Source: Gammaproteobacteria bacterium (GTDB taxonomy: Bacteria > Pseudomonadota > Gammaproteobacteria > Pseudomonadales > Azotimanducaceae). Taken from it: a DNA stretch of 50,554 bases. The translations under genes and the position numbers were made by a program. The notes beneath the pieces were generated by a model. That model was given only the letters and a program-made list of their open reading frames with translations. It had not been told where the DNA came from and did no database searches. The stretch covers positions 1-50,554 of the forward strand of contig JAPOYW010000327.1 of NCBI GenBank assembly GCA_026706425.1, written 5' to 3'. Positions 20,001-28,309 of this stretch are shown in pieces; position 1 is the stretch's first letter, and the number at the start of each line of letters is the position of its first letter.

Positions 20001-20946
20001 CGGCGTTGCCGGTTAGGACAATGTACTTGGCGTCGACCGTGCCGCCGAAGAACTCGACGCCGTCATCCAGGTTGCTGTGGACCTGCACGTACTCCACGGT
20101 AGTGGCGTCGCCGACACCGTGGAAAGCGATGCCGTTCCGCTGGTTCTCCGGATCTACGTTCGAACCGGCGAACCGCACACTGACGTAGCGCAGAACGCCC
20201 GAGTTGTCGTTGGCATTGTCGCCGCCGAAGAGACCGGAGTTGGCCTCGCCCTCCTTGGTGCAGTCGGCCGTGCCGCCGGACGCGCCCTCGGGGCAGTCGT
20301 TGATCGGCGCATAGCCGTTGATGACGAGCCCCCCCCAGAGGCCACGGTCGTTGTCTTCCGCGTCGCCATCGACCTCGGCGCGGGCCGTGAACACGATCGG
20401 CTGGTCAGCGGTGCCGTCCGCCATCAGCGCACAGCCCTGCTCGATGATCAGGAAGTCGGTGCTGGAACCGCCGGCGATCACCGCGCCGGGTGCCATGTCG
20501 AGTTGGCATTCCGGCAATCCGCCACCGCTGCTCACAGCGGCGCCATCGGGCGCGGTAATGCGGGCGGCCCCGCCTGCGATCTCGAAGATGACATCGTTGC
20601 CGAGCACCAAGCCCGCGGGATCCAAGGCCGACGTGTCGCTGACATCGATCGTGTAGATCGGCTTGTTGCCGAATGCCGCACCGGCGGACTCGCCGGAGTT
20701 CGAGATCACGTCCTCGAGAGCGCTCGGGATCACTGTCGCGACGGTCGTCTCATCGACCGGATCCTGACTCCCGCTGTCGTCGTCGTCGCCGTCGTCGTCT
20801 TCATCATCATCGTCACCGCCGACATGGACCGGCACTTCCACGATGACCGAACCGGGTGATGCGTTTTCGGACGACCCGCCACATGCGGCGAGGACCAAGG
20901 CGACGCACGCCGGCGCGCCCAGCCTGAGCAGATTAGTGAGGTTCAT
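17059..20946 (-). CDS. surface lipoprotein with three beta-helix repeats
   Basis: Large exported lipoprotein of 1295 residues. A signal peptide with lipobox LAAC puts the lipidated Cys at residue 22. An Asp-rich linker follows at residues 45-62, encoded by tracts of GAC/GAT. The rest is three tandem copies of a unit of about 400 residues. Each copy has a block with LWGGLVING, APINDCP and CTKEGEANSGLFGG, then FAGSNVDPEN, NLDDGIEFFGGTV, GNADDSLDWTDGWTG and LRLRRGTG. The copies of the first block lie near 20340, 19137 and 17940, a spacing of about 1200 bases. The repeating short hydrophobic strands suggest a right-handed parallel beta-helix. Paired Cys residues may form disulfides. It is the first gene of an operon with the TBDR downstream, so a role in capturing or presenting that receptor's substrate is likely but unproven. 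Confidence 0.85.
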   Translation of the reverse strand: MNLTNLLRLGAPACVALVLAACGGSSENASPGSVIVEVPVHVGGDDDDEDDDGDDDDSGSQDPVDETTVATVIPSALEDVISNSGESAGAAFGNKPIYTIDVSDTSALDPAGLVLGNDVIFEIAGGAARITAPDGAAVSSGGGLPECQLDMAPGAVIAGGSSTDFLIIEQGCALMADGTADQPIVFTARAEVDGDAEDNDRGLWGGLVINGYAPINDCPEGASGGTADCTKEGEANSGLFGGDNANDNSGVLRYVSVRFAGSNVDPENQRNGIAFHGVGDATTVEYVQVHSNLDDGVEFFGGTVDAKYIVLTGNADDSLDWTDGWTGRIQYLYIEQTDSADNAIEADNREGDEGAMPRSNPSIANMTVLGKPDENALRLRRGTGLALSNSFVGGSATCIRVDGTSRDLLGTDLTIEGVSFACAQTNRNDDDGAVAAYLASATNVSVNGDGVDPVSLGDSFFDAVDFIGAFGTEDWSAGWTYAGSVSGASQPDFGCPDGTTVSSRTLTGKRVCQLNGTINQDLLLTSNNLYELVGKVVIGGDNEASAMLTVQAGTTIFGGTAVDFLVISRGSQIVANGSRTAPITLTSQSDLEGSVDIETTRGEWGGLVINGNAPINDCPEGATGGTTACTKEGEANSGLFGGADPNDSSGTLSYVVVKYAGANVDPENQLNGVSFQAVGDGTVVDYIQVHNNLDDGIEFFGGTVNAKHVVLTGNADDSLDWTDGWTGSIQYLVIDQAADAGDNGIEADNREGDENATPRSRPKIANMTITGHPGERAIRLRRGTGLELYSSVVQDSERCLRIQGESLNLLGGGITFEGLSFDCDTVVEGDDVSAINNLLGASSNVSTTGQSVRAADLSAMSFFDATDFIGAVESNDEDWTTGWTVAMPSATADFACPDGTAQISEVGGRRTCQISGTISGALALTRSNYYILDGKVTVGGDNADSGTLHIESGTTIIGDNPTDFLVIARGSQILANGTKNAPITLTAADDVDGDIANPETTRGLWGGLVINGNAPINDCPQGATGGTAECTKEGEANSGLFGGGDPNDSSGRLHYVVVKFAGSNVDPENQLNGIAFQGVGDGTEVDYIEVYNNLDDGIELFGGTVNANHVVLIGNADDSLDWTDGWTGSIQYLHIEQTQGAGDQLIEADNREQAEQATPISEPTIANATMVGNSTDRALRLRRGTGVHLYNTLVSGSAQCVRVDGESVNLLNTRITFQGVGLDCSTVNDARDDPDTAQDEVQLVQDFLDRSTNVTQDGTTPNPVALPAGLDPAGDTVIGSDIANWGSGWTVGVTQ

Positions 20947-21054
20947 GTGCCCCCAAGAGGTACCGCATGCGCGACAGACCGCGTGACCCGGTCGAAGGAC
21001 GCACAGCACGCCTGCATCGACGGGAAGTAGAACCTACCGGCGGACCATGAACGT

Positions 21055-21070
21055 ACGGTTACAAAACCGT
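21055..21070. promoter_or_regulatory. short palindrome between lipoprotein and transporter genes
   Basis: ACGGTT-ACAA-AACCGT is a perfect 6-bp inverted repeat in the 164-base divergent region, 40 bases before the start of the transporter gene and set in AT-rich DNA (TTTTGTTATTGTGAC), unlike its surroundings. It is a candidate operator or promoter element for either gene. No regulator can be named. Confidence 0.35.
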
Positions 21071-21110
21071 TTTGTTATTGTGACAGCGCCTTAAGGCAAG
21101 ACGACGCGCG

Positions 21111-22373
21111 TTGCGGAAATACTGGCGCTTCTACTGGCCGCTCGCCCTGACCGGCGTCGCGATGGTGCTCGCGGTCCAGTTCCAGAACGGCGCGCTGGCG
21201 CGCTACCCGAACGCGGTCACCGAACTCGCCGTGTTCGCCTTGGCTTCCAGCACGTTCGGGTTCCTCAACGCGGGGCTCAACTTTGCCCCCCAACTCTCCA
21301 ACGTGTTCGCCCGCAGCCCTCACGGCAAGCGGCTGAGTCACGGGTTCATCGCCGTGTGGAGCCTGGTCCTGACCATCCCCCTGGCCCTGATTGCAACGAC
21401 GCCGGGCGGGGCGGCCGGCGTCGCGCTCGCGTACGGAATCGACGCGCCATTGACCGAGCGGGTAATCGAGTACCTGCTCTACATGCTGCCGCTGTTGTTC
21501 ATCACCGCGCAGCGGATGTTCTACACGGGGCTCCTGGTGCAGGCGCAACTGACAGGCTGGGTCACCGCGCTGAACGCGGTGTTCCTCGCGGCAGCCGTCA
21601 TCGCTCTCGTGACCGGCTTCGCGATCGGGTTGGAACCTGTGCTCACCGTTGTCGGTGCGCAGACCATCGCCGGCGTCCTGCATTGGGGCCTCACCGCGCT
21701 GGTGTACCGCACCCGTTATCGGTGGCCCGTGACCCTCGAGCACGAGACCCTCCGCGTTGCCGAACTGCTGCGCTTCTTCCTGCCGATGACCGCCACCGGC
21801 GTGATGTTCGCGATCAGCCGACCCGTGCTCTACGCCTTCGTCAGCCGCATGCCCGATGGCATCGCCAGCATCGCCGCGCTACGCGTCGCCTTCGATTTCA
21901 GCACGATGTTCCAGCAGGCGGCGAACCAGTTCCGGCATTTCTTCGTGACTTTCGGTTTGGACGACATCGAGACCAAGCGGCGGTTCATGGCGCTCGTTGG
22001 CGCCGGGTTGACCGCCATCATGCTCGGCATCACGTTGACACCCCTGTCGCTGTGGATCCTAGGCGGCTTGCTCGGCATCCAAGGCCAGGTGCTGGACCAC
22101 GCCACCGAGGTCCTGCTGGTGATGTGTCTCATGCCCGTCGTGATCATCGCGCGGAACTACTTCCACGGCACGCTGATGGTCAAGCGCCGCACCGGCAGCA
22201 TGGCCATCGGCGGCGTGATGCGGGTGCTGGCCATCGCCGTTCTCGCGCAAGCGGCGTTCGCCGCAGGGTGGCTCGACCATGTCGTCGCTGCCGTCATTCT
22301 CCTGCTCGGCTTCGTTGCCGAGACGGTGGTCGTCCTCGTGGGACACACGCGGCTGAAAACGCGAGCCGTCTGA
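21111..22373 (+). CDS. ANKH-like multispanning membrane transporter
   Basis: Polytopic inner-membrane protein of 420 residues with about 12 hydrophobic segments and no signal peptide. From memory, the region LPMTATGVMFAISRPVLYAFVSR resembles the corresponding ISRPIVNLFVSR segment of the vertebrate ANKH protein, and RNYFHGTLMVKRRTG resembles its RAHLTGWLMTLKKT segment. ANKH exports pyrophosphate, ATP or citrate and belongs to the MOP flippase superfamily. I infer a MOP-superfamily exporter or flippase. The closest alternatives are other MOP members such as polysaccharide exporters. The start is a TTG at 21111 with AAGGCAAG upstream. The next in-frame ATG lies inside the first membrane segment. 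The gene is divergent from the lipoprotein/TBDR operon. Confidence 0.6.
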   Translation: MRKYWRFYWPLALTGVAMVLAVQFQNGALARYPNAVTELAVFALASSTFGFLNAGLNFAPQLSNVFARSPHGKRLSHGFIAVWSLVLTIPLALIATTPGGAAGVALAYGIDAPLTERVIEYLLYMLPLLFITAQRMFYTGLLVQAQLTGWVTALNAVFLAAAVIALVTGFAIGLEPVLTVVGAQTIAGVLHWGLTALVYRTRYRWPVTLEHETLRVAELLRFFLPMTATGVMFAISRPVLYAFVSRMPDGIASIAALRVAFDFSTMFQQAANQFRHFFVTFGLDDIETKRRFMALVGAGLTAIMLGITLTPLSLWILGGLLGIQGQVLDHATEVLLVMCLMPVVIIARNYFHGTLMVKRRTGSMAIGGVMRVLAIAVLAQAAFAAGWLDHVVAAVILLLGFVAETVVVLVGHTRLKTRAV

Positions 22374-22647
22374 CGTCCGCGTAGCAAGCGGGAGACCCTC
22401 GCACACACGCGTACGCGCCGCTCGTACACCCTTGCTCCGTTGACACAGGTACGCCTTAACTCCATGATTAACCCGACATTTTGCAGACGATCGACTGCGT
22501 CGTCAGAGCGACGCAAGTCCCTACGGGCGACGATTGAAACGATGCAATCACCAGCAGGCCACAGGCGAGAGACCTCGGATCGCAGCGCGCGGCGCGCCCG
22601 TGACACCTGCCGAGCCGGCCGCCACCCATGAGGTCGAGGACAAGTCT

Positions 22648-23235
22648 ATGGAGACAGATGAACTCGTAGCGTTGTTGCGGCGCGACACCGAGGGCGTCAA
22701 CCAACGCATATCTGATCTGGATGCCCATATGGGCGAGCGAATCGACCACGTCGACAAGCGGATCGATGACCTCGGCACGCGTCTTGGCGAAAGGATCGAC
22801 GACGCCAACAGGCGGATCGACGACTTGGGCACCCACCTCGGCGAGCGCCTCGACGACACCAACGCCCGGCTCGATAGGTTCGACAGTCGGTTCGAGCAGG
22901 TGGACAAGCGGTTCGAGCAGGTCGACAAGCGGTTCGAGCAGGTCGACAAGCGGTTCGAGCAGGTCGACAAGCGGTTCGAGCAGGTCGACAAGCGGTTCGA
23001 GCAGGTCGACAAGCGGTTCGAGCAGGTCGACAAGCGGTTCGACGAACAGGCCTCCTATCTACGAGCCTTCGAGCAACGCATGTTCGACCACATCCAATCC
23101 GTGCAGACCGAACTCGGCCGCCGGATTGACGCGGCGCAGCAATTCAAACTCCAAGGCATCGCGCTGGTCGTCGCCCTCACTGCGACCTCCGCAATCGTCG
23201 GAACTTTCGCACTCCAACTGGTTGCGACGTTGTAG
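22648..23235 (+). CDS. coiled-coil protein with C-terminal membrane anchor
   Basis: The 195-residue protein is almost entirely a heptad coiled coil. Degenerate units such as ERIDHVDKRIDDLGTR lead into seven perfect FEQVDKR heptads, followed by a non-repetitive helix and a single hydrophobic C-terminal segment (IALVVALTATSAIVGTFALQL). It has no signal peptide, so it is probably a tail-anchored inner-membrane protein with a rod in the cytoplasm. Such DUF1640-like or tropomyosin-like short proteins have no agreed function. The ATG at 22648 follows GAGGTCGAGGA. Longer readings add an Arg/Pro-rich stretch without homology. It converges on a TBDR gene. The 274 bases upstream hold nothing I can identify. 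Confidence 0.75.
   Translation: METDELVALLRRDTEGVNQRISDLDAHMGERIDHVDKRIDDLGTRLGERIDDANRRIDDLGTHLGERLDDTNARLDRFDSRFEQVDKRFEQVDKRFEQVDKRFEQVDKRFEQVDKRFEQVDKRFEQVDKRFDEQASYLRAFEQRMFDHIQSVQTELGRRIDAAQQFKLQGIALVVALTATSAIVGTFALQLVATL
22891..23037 (+). repeat. seven tandem 21-bp repeats
   Basis: The unit ttcgagcaggtcgacaagcg plus g occurs seven times without interruption. Only the first copy differs (gtggac for gtcgac). Each unit encodes exactly one heptad, FEQVDKR. Synonymous identity between copies indicates recent slippage or unequal crossing-over, so copy number is likely to vary between strains. Confidence 0.97.
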
Positions 23236-23257
23236 CGGGCCTGGGCCCGGTCAACCG

Positions 23258-25744
23258 CTACAGCCTGTAGTTCAACTGCACCCCGAACGTGCGCGGTCGA
23301 CCGAACCGGTAGCCCACCTGGTTGAGTTCGTAGACCACGGTTTCGTCGAACAAGTTGCGGATGTAGGCACCGACCTGCCAGTCGTCCCGTCCCAGCAGTA
23401 GCTTAGCGTCGAAGGTCTCGTACGCGGGCGCCGGGCGCTCGTTGTTGGCGGTGTTCCAGGACTCCGCGATCATGTAGCCGTCCAGGCGCGCTTGGGCGTT
23501 GTAGCCGGCCAGGACGAAGTCGTACATCAACGCGGCGTAGCCGCTGTACTCGGGCGCGTTGGCCAAGCGGTTCCCCGGCTCGATGGCCACGCCCCCGTAG
23601 CGCCCCCGGCCGGCAGCCCCGATCACGGCCTCCCAGTTCCAGTCGCCGCCGAAGTTGAGGCGCAGATTGTCCGTCAACACCGTGCGGATCTCGAAGTCCA
23701 TCCCCTGGCTCTCCGCCGTGCCGCCGTTGATGTTGTAGTTGAACGGCAATGGCGATACGCCCGGAACGTCCGGAATCTCGTCGCTGACGCTGATGATCGT
23801 GTCCTTCCAATCGAGTTGGTAGAGAGAACCGACGAAGCTGACGCGACCGTCGGCGACGGTGGCCTTGATGCCCAGCTCGTAGTTGACGACGGAGTCGCCA
23901 TCGACCTCCTGCAGGTCGTTCAAGTTCTGGTAGTACTGCTCGGCTGCCGGGTTGCCAGCGCGCACCGCATCCAGTTCGGCGATCCGCGTGGCGAGCCCCG
24001 TGTTGATGATCCCCGGCCGGAACCCGGACGAATACGTGCCGTAGATCATCAAGTCGGTCCTCGGGCGCCAAGTGAGGGTGACTTTCGGCGACAGGAACCG
24101 GCTCGGCGTGGAGAGTGACCTGTCGGGGTTGTCGCGAGAATCGCTGCCGGGCGGGGCGAGGTCCAGGTCGTACTGGACGCGTGCCGAACGCGCGCCGACG
24201 AGTAGCTCCCACTGTTCGTTGAAGCGGTACGAGACCTCGCCGAAGAGCGACTCCTCGCCGAATGTGCGGAAGTTGGTGGTGCCCGGGTAGATCGCCGTGT
24301 TCAGCCAGAGGACGATGGCCTGTTGCGTGGCCAAGGGCACATTGTCGTAGAACGAATACTGCAACGCGCAGTGCGTATCGATGCCGGCGTAGAGTGGCGA
24401 CCCGCCCTCGTGGCACGCGCTGTGGCGCGTGCCCTGGGATTCGTCGTCCTTGTAGTAGCCGCCAACCGTCCATTGCCACGGTCCATCCGTATTGGATACC
24501 AGCCGAAGCTCCTGAACGAAGCGCTCGGTCGCTCGGTAGAAGATGCCGTCGCCACCGAGGCTCGCCAACGTGTTGGGCCCGCACCCGGGGACGGCCCCGA
24601 AACATGCCGCTCCATTGACCAGACCCCGCAGCCCGGCCGAGAACCTGGGGCTCGTTTCCTCGGAGTAGTCCGTCTGGCGGTCGAAGTACGACGTGGAGGC
24701 GGTCAGGTCGGCGAAGGCCAGTTCCCACTCGATGTTGAAGTTGTACATCGCCTGGTCGTCCCAGCCGCCGCTCGTGTGGGTCGGGTGCGCCAAGTGCGTG
24801 ACGTACGGATCGCGGCCGAACTGGTCGAACTGGCCCGCGCAGGTCGTGCCGGGCAGGTCGTACTCGGGGAACTGGCCACCCGGGTCCGACGGCGTCGACT
24901 CGGTGAAGCAGTGGTAGCCGAGGCCGGGGCCACCGTAGTCGCCGTTGATGATGTTGACCATCGCGGACACCTCGACGGTGTCGCTCGGGAACCAGGCCAC
25001 CTTGATGCGTGCGCCGTCCTCGAGGAACGTGTCCACGTCTTTCTCGTTGCGGGGCGCGACCTGGTCGAGAATCCCCACTCTGTCGCGGCGGTACGCGACC
25101 AAGCGCGCTGCGAGGCGGTCGCCCAGCGGGATGTTCACCATGGCGTCGGCGCGGTACGAGAGGCCGTCGGATTCGCCGATGTCCTCGACGTTGGTCTGGA
25201 ACGAGTAGTCGAAGCCGCTCGGGTCGGGTTTCTTGGTGATGTAGCGGATCGAGCCGCCGAGGTTGCCTTCGCCGTACAGCGTGCCTTGCGGACCCTTGAG
25301 GACCTCGACGCGTTCCATGTCGAACAATGCGCCCAAGGTCTGCGACAGCCCGCCGGTATTGCTGTCCGTCATCGGCAGGTTGTCCGTGTAGACGCCGACC
25401 ATGGCGCCGCCGCCACCGGACGGTGGGGTCAGTCCCCGAACCGACAGCGTGTTGTAGGTCTGCGAGTTGGTGCGGTACGCCAAGCCGGGGATCGACTGGT
25501 AGAGCGTCTGGATGTCCTCGATACCCTTGGCGACGATCTCGGCGTCGGTGACCGCCGAGATGGTCAGGGGGGTATTCATCAGTCGGGTGTCGCGGTAGGT
25601 CGCCGAGACGATGATCTCCTCGATGTCCTCGCCCTGTGTTTCTTCCTGGCCCTCGTCGTCCTGCGCGAGCGCGGGCGCCGTTCCGAGCAGGAGAGCGCCG
25701 GCCAAAGCCGAGGTTAGCGAGCGAAGCGGAAACGGTGTGGTCAT
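23258..25744 (-). CDS. TonB-dependent receptor of the MFS-PhyH-TBDR operon
   Basis: Outer-membrane receptor of 828 residues. A signal peptide ends with ALAQ near residue 28, followed by a TonB box IEEIIVSAT (about 41-49). The plug has LSVRGLTPPSGGGG and MERVEVLKGPQGTLYGEGNLGGSIRYITKKP, and the barrel ends in RTFGVQLNYRL. These features fit the FyuA/IutA-like receptor group, which in marine heterotrophs often imports organic molecules rather than siderophores. The gene is the third of a minus-strand unit: symporter, 42 bases, oxygenase, 70 bases, receptor. Its substrate is probably the one the symporter and oxygenase handle. Confidence 0.92.
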   Translation of the reverse strand: MTTPFPLRSLTSALAGALLLGTAPALAQDDEGQEETQGEDIEEIIVSATYRDTRLMNTPLTISAVTDAEIVAKGIEDIQTLYQSIPGLAYRTNSQTYNTLSVRGLTPPSGGGGAMVGVYTDNLPMTDSNTGGLSQTLGALFDMERVEVLKGPQGTLYGEGNLGGSIRYITKKPDPSGFDYSFQTNVEDIGESDGLSYRADAMVNIPLGDRLAARLVAYRRDRVGILDQVAPRNEKDVDTFLEDGARIKVAWFPSDTVEVSAMVNIINGDYGGPGLGYHCFTESTPSDPGGQFPEYDLPGTTCAGQFDQFGRDPYVTHLAHPTHTSGGWDDQAMYNFNIEWELAFADLTASTSYFDRQTDYSEETSPRFSAGLRGLVNGAACFGAVPGCGPNTLASLGGDGIFYRATERFVQELRLVSNTDGPWQWTVGGYYKDDESQGTRHSACHEGGSPLYAGIDTHCALQYSFYDNVPLATQQAIVLWLNTAIYPGTTNFRTFGEESLFGEVSYRFNEQWELLVGARSARVQYDLDLAPPGSDSRDNPDRSLSTPSRFLSPKVTLTWRPRTDLMIYGTYSSGFRPGIINTGLATRIAELDAVRAGNPAAEQYYQNLNDLQEVDGDSVVNYELGIKATVADGRVSFVGSLYQLDWKDTIISVSDEIPDVPGVSPLPFNYNINGGTAESQGMDFEIRTVLTDNLRLNFGGDWNWEAVIGAAGRGRYGGVAIEPGNRLANAPEYSGYAALMYDFVLAGYNAQARLDGYMIAESWNTANNERPAPAYETFDAKLLLGRDDWQVGAYIRNLFDETVVYELNQVGYRFGRPRTFGVQLNYRL

Positions 25745-25814
25745 GTGTACTACTCCTGCGTTGCCATTGCTGGCAATTGACGTCTACGAGGCGACAGCCA
25801 TTGCCTTTGTCCGC

Positions 25815-26729
25815 CTAGGACTGCCAGCTATTGCGACCCGTGCGCAGCGTCTTGGCCCCATCGGCCTTGTAGCCGCCGTTCTTCTGGTCGAGGAAGGCCG
25901 GGCCCTCCTCCATCCACCCCATGTGTTCGTTGAGTCCCGCCAACTGGCGGAATACCGCGTTGTTGCCGTGCCGGTCGATCACGTCCTGCGGCAAGGCGTC
26001 GCCATAGCGCTCCTGCACTTTCCAGTACGGGCGGGCGTGGTACACGGCCAAGTTCAGCCGTAGCCCCGGGATCCGGCGCGGGTAGCTGCCGTGCCACATG
26101 TTGCCGTGCCAGATCACCGCGTCCCCGGCGCGAATCTCCATGGCTTGCGCGTTCGGATTCGCAGCCGGGCCGTCCAGGAAAATCTCCGAGGGTTCGGGGT
26201 TGCGCGCCCACTTGTGGCTTCCCGGCACGATCGCGAGGCACCCGCCTTCCTTGGAATAGTCGGTCAGCGCGTAGTTGATGTTCGCCACCTGCGAATACGG
26301 CGGGAGCGGCGCCGGCATGCCGGTGTCCGTGTGCAGCGGAAGCTGGCCGCCGTCGCCCGGCCCCTTGAAGTGGCAGGTCATGGACGAAAGCTGGGCGCTC
26401 TTGCCGAGCAGGTAGTGCATCAGCGCGACCGAAGTCTCGTTGAGGAGGATGTCCTGAAAGACCGGATGGCGCGGCATCAGGTAGGGAATGAGGCGCCAGT
26501 CTGGATGCGAATCGCCCTTCTCGAAGTCCGGCTCGACGCCCGTCTGGCGCTCGCAGATGTCCGCCAGGGCCTGCCGCGCCGTGGACGTCGTGTCGTCGTC
26601 AAGAATGCCTTCGAGGACGGTGAATCCGTAGGCGTCGAGCTCTAAGACCCGCTTCTCGAGCCCGAGCCGCTCGATCTCGGCCATGACGTCGTTGAGATCC
26701 TCGCACGCGGCGTAGTGGTGACTGTGCAT
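25815..26729 (-). CDS. PhyH-family Fe(II)/2-oxoglutarate dioxygenase
   Basis: Cytoplasmic non-haem iron oxygenase of 304 residues, expected to hydroxylate an organic substrate with 2-oxoglutarate and O2. The HxD iron motif is His133 and Asp135 in LPLHTDTG. The distal His is probably His213 in NMWHGSYPRR, and Arg224 in LRLNLAVYH suits 2-oxoglutarate binding. IVPGSHKWARNP is the typical PhyH loop. The ATG at 26729 has a strong GGGAGG ribosome site. It lies between symporter and TBDR genes in one operon, which suggests the first oxidative step on an imported compound. The substrate cannot be read from sequence. Confidence 0.88.
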   Translation of the reverse strand: MHSHHYAACEDLNDVMAEIERLGLEKRVLELDAYGFTVLEGILDDDTTSTARQALADICERQTGVEPDFEKGDSHPDWRLIPYLMPRHPVFQDILLNETSVALMHYLLGKSAQLSSMTCHFKGPGDGGQLPLHTDTGMPAPLPPYSQVANINYALTDYSKEGGCLAIVPGSHKWARNPEPSEIFLDGPAANPNAQAMEIRAGDAVIWHGNMWHGSYPRRIPGLRLNLAVYHARPYWKVQERYGDALPQDVIDRHGNNAVFRQLAGLNEHMGWMEEGPAFLDQKNGGYKADGAKTLRTGRNSWQS

Positions 26730-26771
26730 CTCGCCTCCCTCAAGATGAACACCGCGAGACTATCACAGGGG

Positions 26772-28215
26772 TCAGGACACGGCCCGACGTTGCTGCAATT
26801 GCTCGACAATCGCCCTGTGTCGCTTGCGGGTGATGCGATAGCGCAGGTAGAACAGCAGGGCCAACAGCGAGAATACCGACGTGGCTGGGCCAGCGATCAG
26901 GCCCAGGTTCCAGACAGTCTCCGCTGGCACCTCGCCGCGCGTCGCGTTTCCGGGAAGTCGATCGCGGACAGCAGGATGCCGCCGAATAGAGTGCCGAAAG
27001 CCGCCGTGGCCTTGTTGGAGAACGCTCGGACCGCATAGAGCACGCCTTCGCGGCGGATACCCGTCTCCAATTCGTGCTCGTCGGCGACATCGGCGAGCAT
27101 GGAATTCTGGTTCGCGCCGATGATGGGCGCGGAGAGCGCACCGACCGTGGAGGCGCCAAGGAAGATCCACAACACCCAGATCGACTCGTTGCTGGGGTAC
27201 CAGGGCACATCCGATAGCCGCAGCACGATGGGCGTGTTCGCAGCCGTGATCCAGCAGGCGAGCGGGACCATCACGGCCATGCGCTTGTCGAGCAGGCGTG
27301 TCAAGGCCGGCGTGAGTACGAAGGCGACGGGAAACGAGACGAGACCTACTATCCCAAATAGGACAAGTCTTCGGTCGTGAAGCCCCAGAAGTGCACGCCC
27401 ACGAATGGCGTAAACGCGGACTCCACGCCGCCGACGATGGATCCAAGGACGATGGCCGCGAAGAGTGCCCGGAACGACCGGTTCGTGAGCACCGCGCCCA
27501 TCTCCTTGAACACCGTGAGCACGCCGAACCGTTCGCGGTTCTGCGTCTCACGTAGATGCGGAATCTCCCGCGCGGTCCCCAGTACGCACAGCACGATCGC
27601 GAGCGCCATAACGACGGTGAAGTGCAGCGACAACAACGGGTAGCGCCCGGCGTTCAGGAGCCCCGGGTCGAAATCGTCCGTGGTCGGGAAGTAGTAGCGC
27701 ATGATCAGGCCGTAGGACACCGCCACGGACATCGCCCCGATGAAGGCCGAGTACGCGAACAGGGTGGAGCGCTGGTCGTAGTCGTGCGCCATCTCGGCAC
27801 CTAGCGCCAGGTGCGGGATGTTGTAGAACGTATAGGACGCCCGGACGAGGACGCCGAAAACCATCAGCCAAAGGAAGTTGCCGAGTTCCGAGAGTCCCTC
27901 GGGCGGGTTGAAAAGCGCGATGAAAGTCGCGGCCAGCGGCACGGATGCGGCTAGCAGCATCGGATGACGGCGACCCCAACGAGTGCGGATGCGGTCCGAC
28001 CAAGTCCCGATGAGCGGGTCGGTTACAGCGTCGATCATCACTGCGATGGCTATGGCGAGACCGACGAGCGCGGCCTCCACCCCGATGACCTGCTGGTAGT
28101 AGAAGAGCAGCAGAACACCCCAAGCCATGTTCTTGAACGCGCCCGATGCCTCGCCGATGCCAAAGGCCAGCATCGTGGCAACGCTCAAACGGCGTTGTGC
28201 CAAAGCCAAGCCCAC
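26772..28215 (-). pseudogene. GPH/MelB-type symporter gene with two -1 frameshifts
   Basis: Sugar-cation symporter family (GPH, MFS superfamily). The N-terminal frame gives eight or so membrane segments and the family motif AVTDPLIGTWSDRIRTRWGRRHP. It stops near 27350 after EDLSYLG. The next frame continues IVGLVSFPVAFVLTPALTRLLDKRM to about 26950. A third frame carries NATRGEVPAETVWNLGLIAGP and the last membrane segment to 26772. One restored base at each junction (near 27353 and 26950) gives a complete protein of normal length. It is either a decaying gene or two assembly errors. I start at the GTG at 28215 behind AAGGGA. A TTG one codon earlier is possible. It heads the operon with the PhyH oxygenase and TBDR. 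Confidence 0.8.
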
Positions 28216-28309
28216 CAAGGATCCCTTACGAACGCAAACGATACGCGAAGATGTACGGTTGGCGGCCAGCCCCGCGCACGACTGCCGCTGCCGGGCTGCA
28301 GCCCCTCGA

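Noticed and set aside
22891..23037. 21-bp repeats as a CRISPR array
   Set aside because: There are no spacers. The repeats are contiguous and encode heptads in frame.
23238..23252. gggcctgggccc as a transcription terminator
   Set aside because: The stem is only 5-6 bp without a T tract. It is too weak to list.
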